Notes under the pieces: generated by a model
Database searches by the model: none
What the model was told of the DNA's origin: nothing
Seen by the model: the letters and a program-made list of their open reading frames with translations, nothing else
Program-made: the position numbers and the translations under genes
NCBI GenBank assembly: GCA_021813155.1
Contig: JAKALK010000022.1
Location: forward strand, 1-12,545
DNA from: a bacterium
GTDB lineage: Bacteria; Patescibacteriota; Minisyncoccia; UBA6257; 2-01-FULL-56-20
Reading direction: 5' to 3'
DNA: 12,545 nucleotides
Shown: one piece after another, positions 11,453 through 12,545 of the stretch
Layout of the letters: each line of letters starts with the position of its first letter
How positions within the stretch are numbered: position 1 is the stretch's first letter

Positions 11453-12545
11453 CTATTCCCGAATTACCCTCAGCACCTCATCAATTGTCGTCATTGCTAG
11501 TTCTACCTTCCTTAAGCCGTCTTCAAACATAGTCCTCATTCCCATTTCCCTGGCCTCACCCCTAAGTTTCTCCAGAGTAAAATCAGAACTAATGATAATT
11601 TTCTTAACCTTATCACTAACATCTAAAACCTCAAAAATACCCAAGCGCCCTCGGTAACCAGTATTGTTGCAACTTGGACAACCCTTGCCCTGATAAAAAT
11701 TTTTAGGCAGTTTAACTAAGTCCGGGCTCAGTCCAACCTCTTCCAGTTGGCGCTTAATCACTCGCACCATCTCATCATCTATCCCGCGTGAATAGATGCA
11801 GCTCTGACAAATCCTGCGCACCAATCGCTGGGCTACAATTACGTTTAGAACTGAGATTACCAAAAAAGGTGGCACCTCTAGATCAAAAAGTCTTGGCACT
11901 ACTGTCGGCGCGTCGTTTGTGTGCAAAGACGAAAGCAGCAAGTGTCCAGTCAGAGCTGCTTGAACCGCAATCCCAGCCGTCTCAGCGTCTCTGATCTCAC
12001 CCACCATAATAATATTGGGATCCTGCCTCAAAATTGCCCTAAGGCCATTTGCGAAACTAATCCCTGCCTGCGTATTAATTTGGGTCTGATTAACATAACG
12101 CATATTGTATTCTATCGGATCCTCAACCGTCACAATATTCACCTGGGGCTTGTTCAAAATATCCATCAGCGCATAGAGAGTAGTTGTTTTTCCTGACCCA
12201 GTCGGGCCACAAATTAAAACCATTCCGTAGGCCTTTTTTAAATTTTCACTGACAACTCTTGCCGTCTCCGGTAGCATCCCTAATTCCTCAAGAGAAAGCG
12301 GTTTTTGGGTAGCCTCAAGAAGTCTCATTACAATCTTCTCTCCGTAGAAAACCGGCAGAATAGAAACTCTAACGTCAATCACTTGGTTCACAATTTGATA
12401 ATGAAAACGGCCGTCCTGAGGCTTATAGTGCTCATCAATCTTTAGTCCTGAAAGAATCTTAATTCTGGCAACAAGGGCTGCATGGATCGCTTTTGGGATT
12501 CTAAGAATCTCAAACAGAATACCGTCAACGCGATAACGAACCAGC
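11453..12545 (-). CDS. pilB: Type IV pilus assembly ATPase PilB (partial, 5' end outside window)
   Basis: The GspE/PilB-family hexameric ATPase powers pilus extension. The frame is open to the window edge, so the N-terminus is missing; about 364 residues are visible. Translation upstream of 12391 continues with VRYRVDGILFE, ARIKILSGLKIDEHY and PQDGRFHY, typical of the family, so the GTG at 12391 is not the start. Seen next: Walker A GPTGSGKT (12185-12208), Asp box VEDPIEY, Walker B region IIMVGEIRDAET, His box GHLLLSSLHTND, and a tetracysteine site made of CQSC and CPSC with about 40 residues between. The tetracysteine and the DVRVS segment point to PilB rather than the retraction ATPase PilT. 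pilC follows after 63 nt, the usual pilB-pilC order. Confidence 0.94.
   Translation of the reverse strand, partial: LVRYRVDGILFEILRIPKAIHAALVARIKILSGLKIDEHYKPQDGRFHYQIVNQVIDVRVSILPVFYGEKIVMRLLEATQKPLSLEELGMLPETARVVSENLKKAYGMVLICGPTGSGKTTTLYALMDILNKPQVNIVTVEDPIEYNMRYVNQTQINTQAGISFANGLRAILRQDPNIIMVGEIRDAETAGIAVQAALTGHLLLSSLHTNDAPTVVPRLFDLEVPPFLVISVLNVIVAQRLVRRICQSCIYSRGIDDEMVRVIKRQLEEVGLSPDLVKLPKNFYQGKGCPSCNNTGYRGRLGIFEVLDVSDKVKKIIISSDFTLEKLRGEAREMGMRTMFEDGLRKVELAMTTIDEVLRVIRE

Noticed and set aside
11788..12196. Open frames on the plus strand opposite pilB, and similar ones opposite ftsA, hisS and the pilins
   Set aside because: They lie antisense to strongly conserved genes, show no family motif and have low-complexity or odd composition.
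12389..12391. GTG at 12391 as the start of the PilB gene
   Set aside because: The same frame stays open to the window edge and encodes conserved GspE/PilB sequence (VRYRVDG, PQDGRF), so the gene is cut by the edge and does not start here.
1..12545. CRISPR array, tRNA genes, insertion sequence or recoded UGA
   Set aside because: No regular short repeats with spacers, no cloverleaf-like segment in the few gaps, no transposase or terminal inverted repeats. TGA ends several genes cleanly at overlaps, so recoding is unlikely.

Overview
The window looks like a compact bacterial genome segment, most likely from a Candidatus Patescibacteria (CPR, Parcubacteria-like) member. The grounds are very tight packing with short start/stop overlaps, few Shine-Dalgarno (SD) sites, and a type IV pilus (T4P) cluster with short divergent pilins and a PilM-PilN fusion, next to a small set of division and translation genes. 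TGA is used as an ordinary stop (for example at 2851-2853, 5892-5894, 7908-7910, 8861-8863), so the code looks standard. The lineage is an inference from gene content and sequence style; nothing here fixes it more finely.

Layout. All genes but one are on the minus strand. From 4772 down to 27 runs a housekeeping cluster, in transcription order: signal peptidase I (lepB), histidyl-tRNA synthetase (hisS), a HIT-family hydrolase, ribosomal protein bS21 (rpsU), a YqeY/GatB-domain protein, the rRNA-maturation endonuclease YbeY, and the division protein FtsA; ftsZ could lie just outside. lepB starts back-to-back with the only plus-strand gene, peptidyl-tRNA hydrolase (pth, 4844-5392), across 71 bp that carry overlapping divergent promoter candidates.

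From the right edge down to 5389 runs a type IV pilus cluster, in transcription order: PilB-type assembly ATPase (5' end cut by the window edge), PilC platform protein, a GspH-like pilin, a PilV-like pilin, a secreted protein with three AWND-x2-GWI repeats and a beta-rich C-terminus, an E5-less pilin-like protein, a PilM-PilN fusion, and a second E5-less pilin-like protein paralogous to the first. The cluster ends tail-to-tail with pth, the two stop codons sharing one CTAG.

How the genes work together. PilB powers and PilC anchors pilus assembly; PilMN would couple the cytoplasmic ATPase layer to the membrane. The four pilin-like proteins and the secreted repeat protein probably form the fibre or its tip. 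No classical short major pilin (G|FTLIE), PilO, PilT or prepilin peptidase is present here. The two gaps inside the pilus cluster (10113-10180 region and 11390-11452) share a 13-bp element, GGTGRTTTATAAT, placed just before pilC and before the first pilin.

No tRNA, rRNA, CRISPR array, insertion sequence or convincing intrinsic terminator was seen. No gene-free stretch exceeds 300 bases; the longest is about 71 bp.
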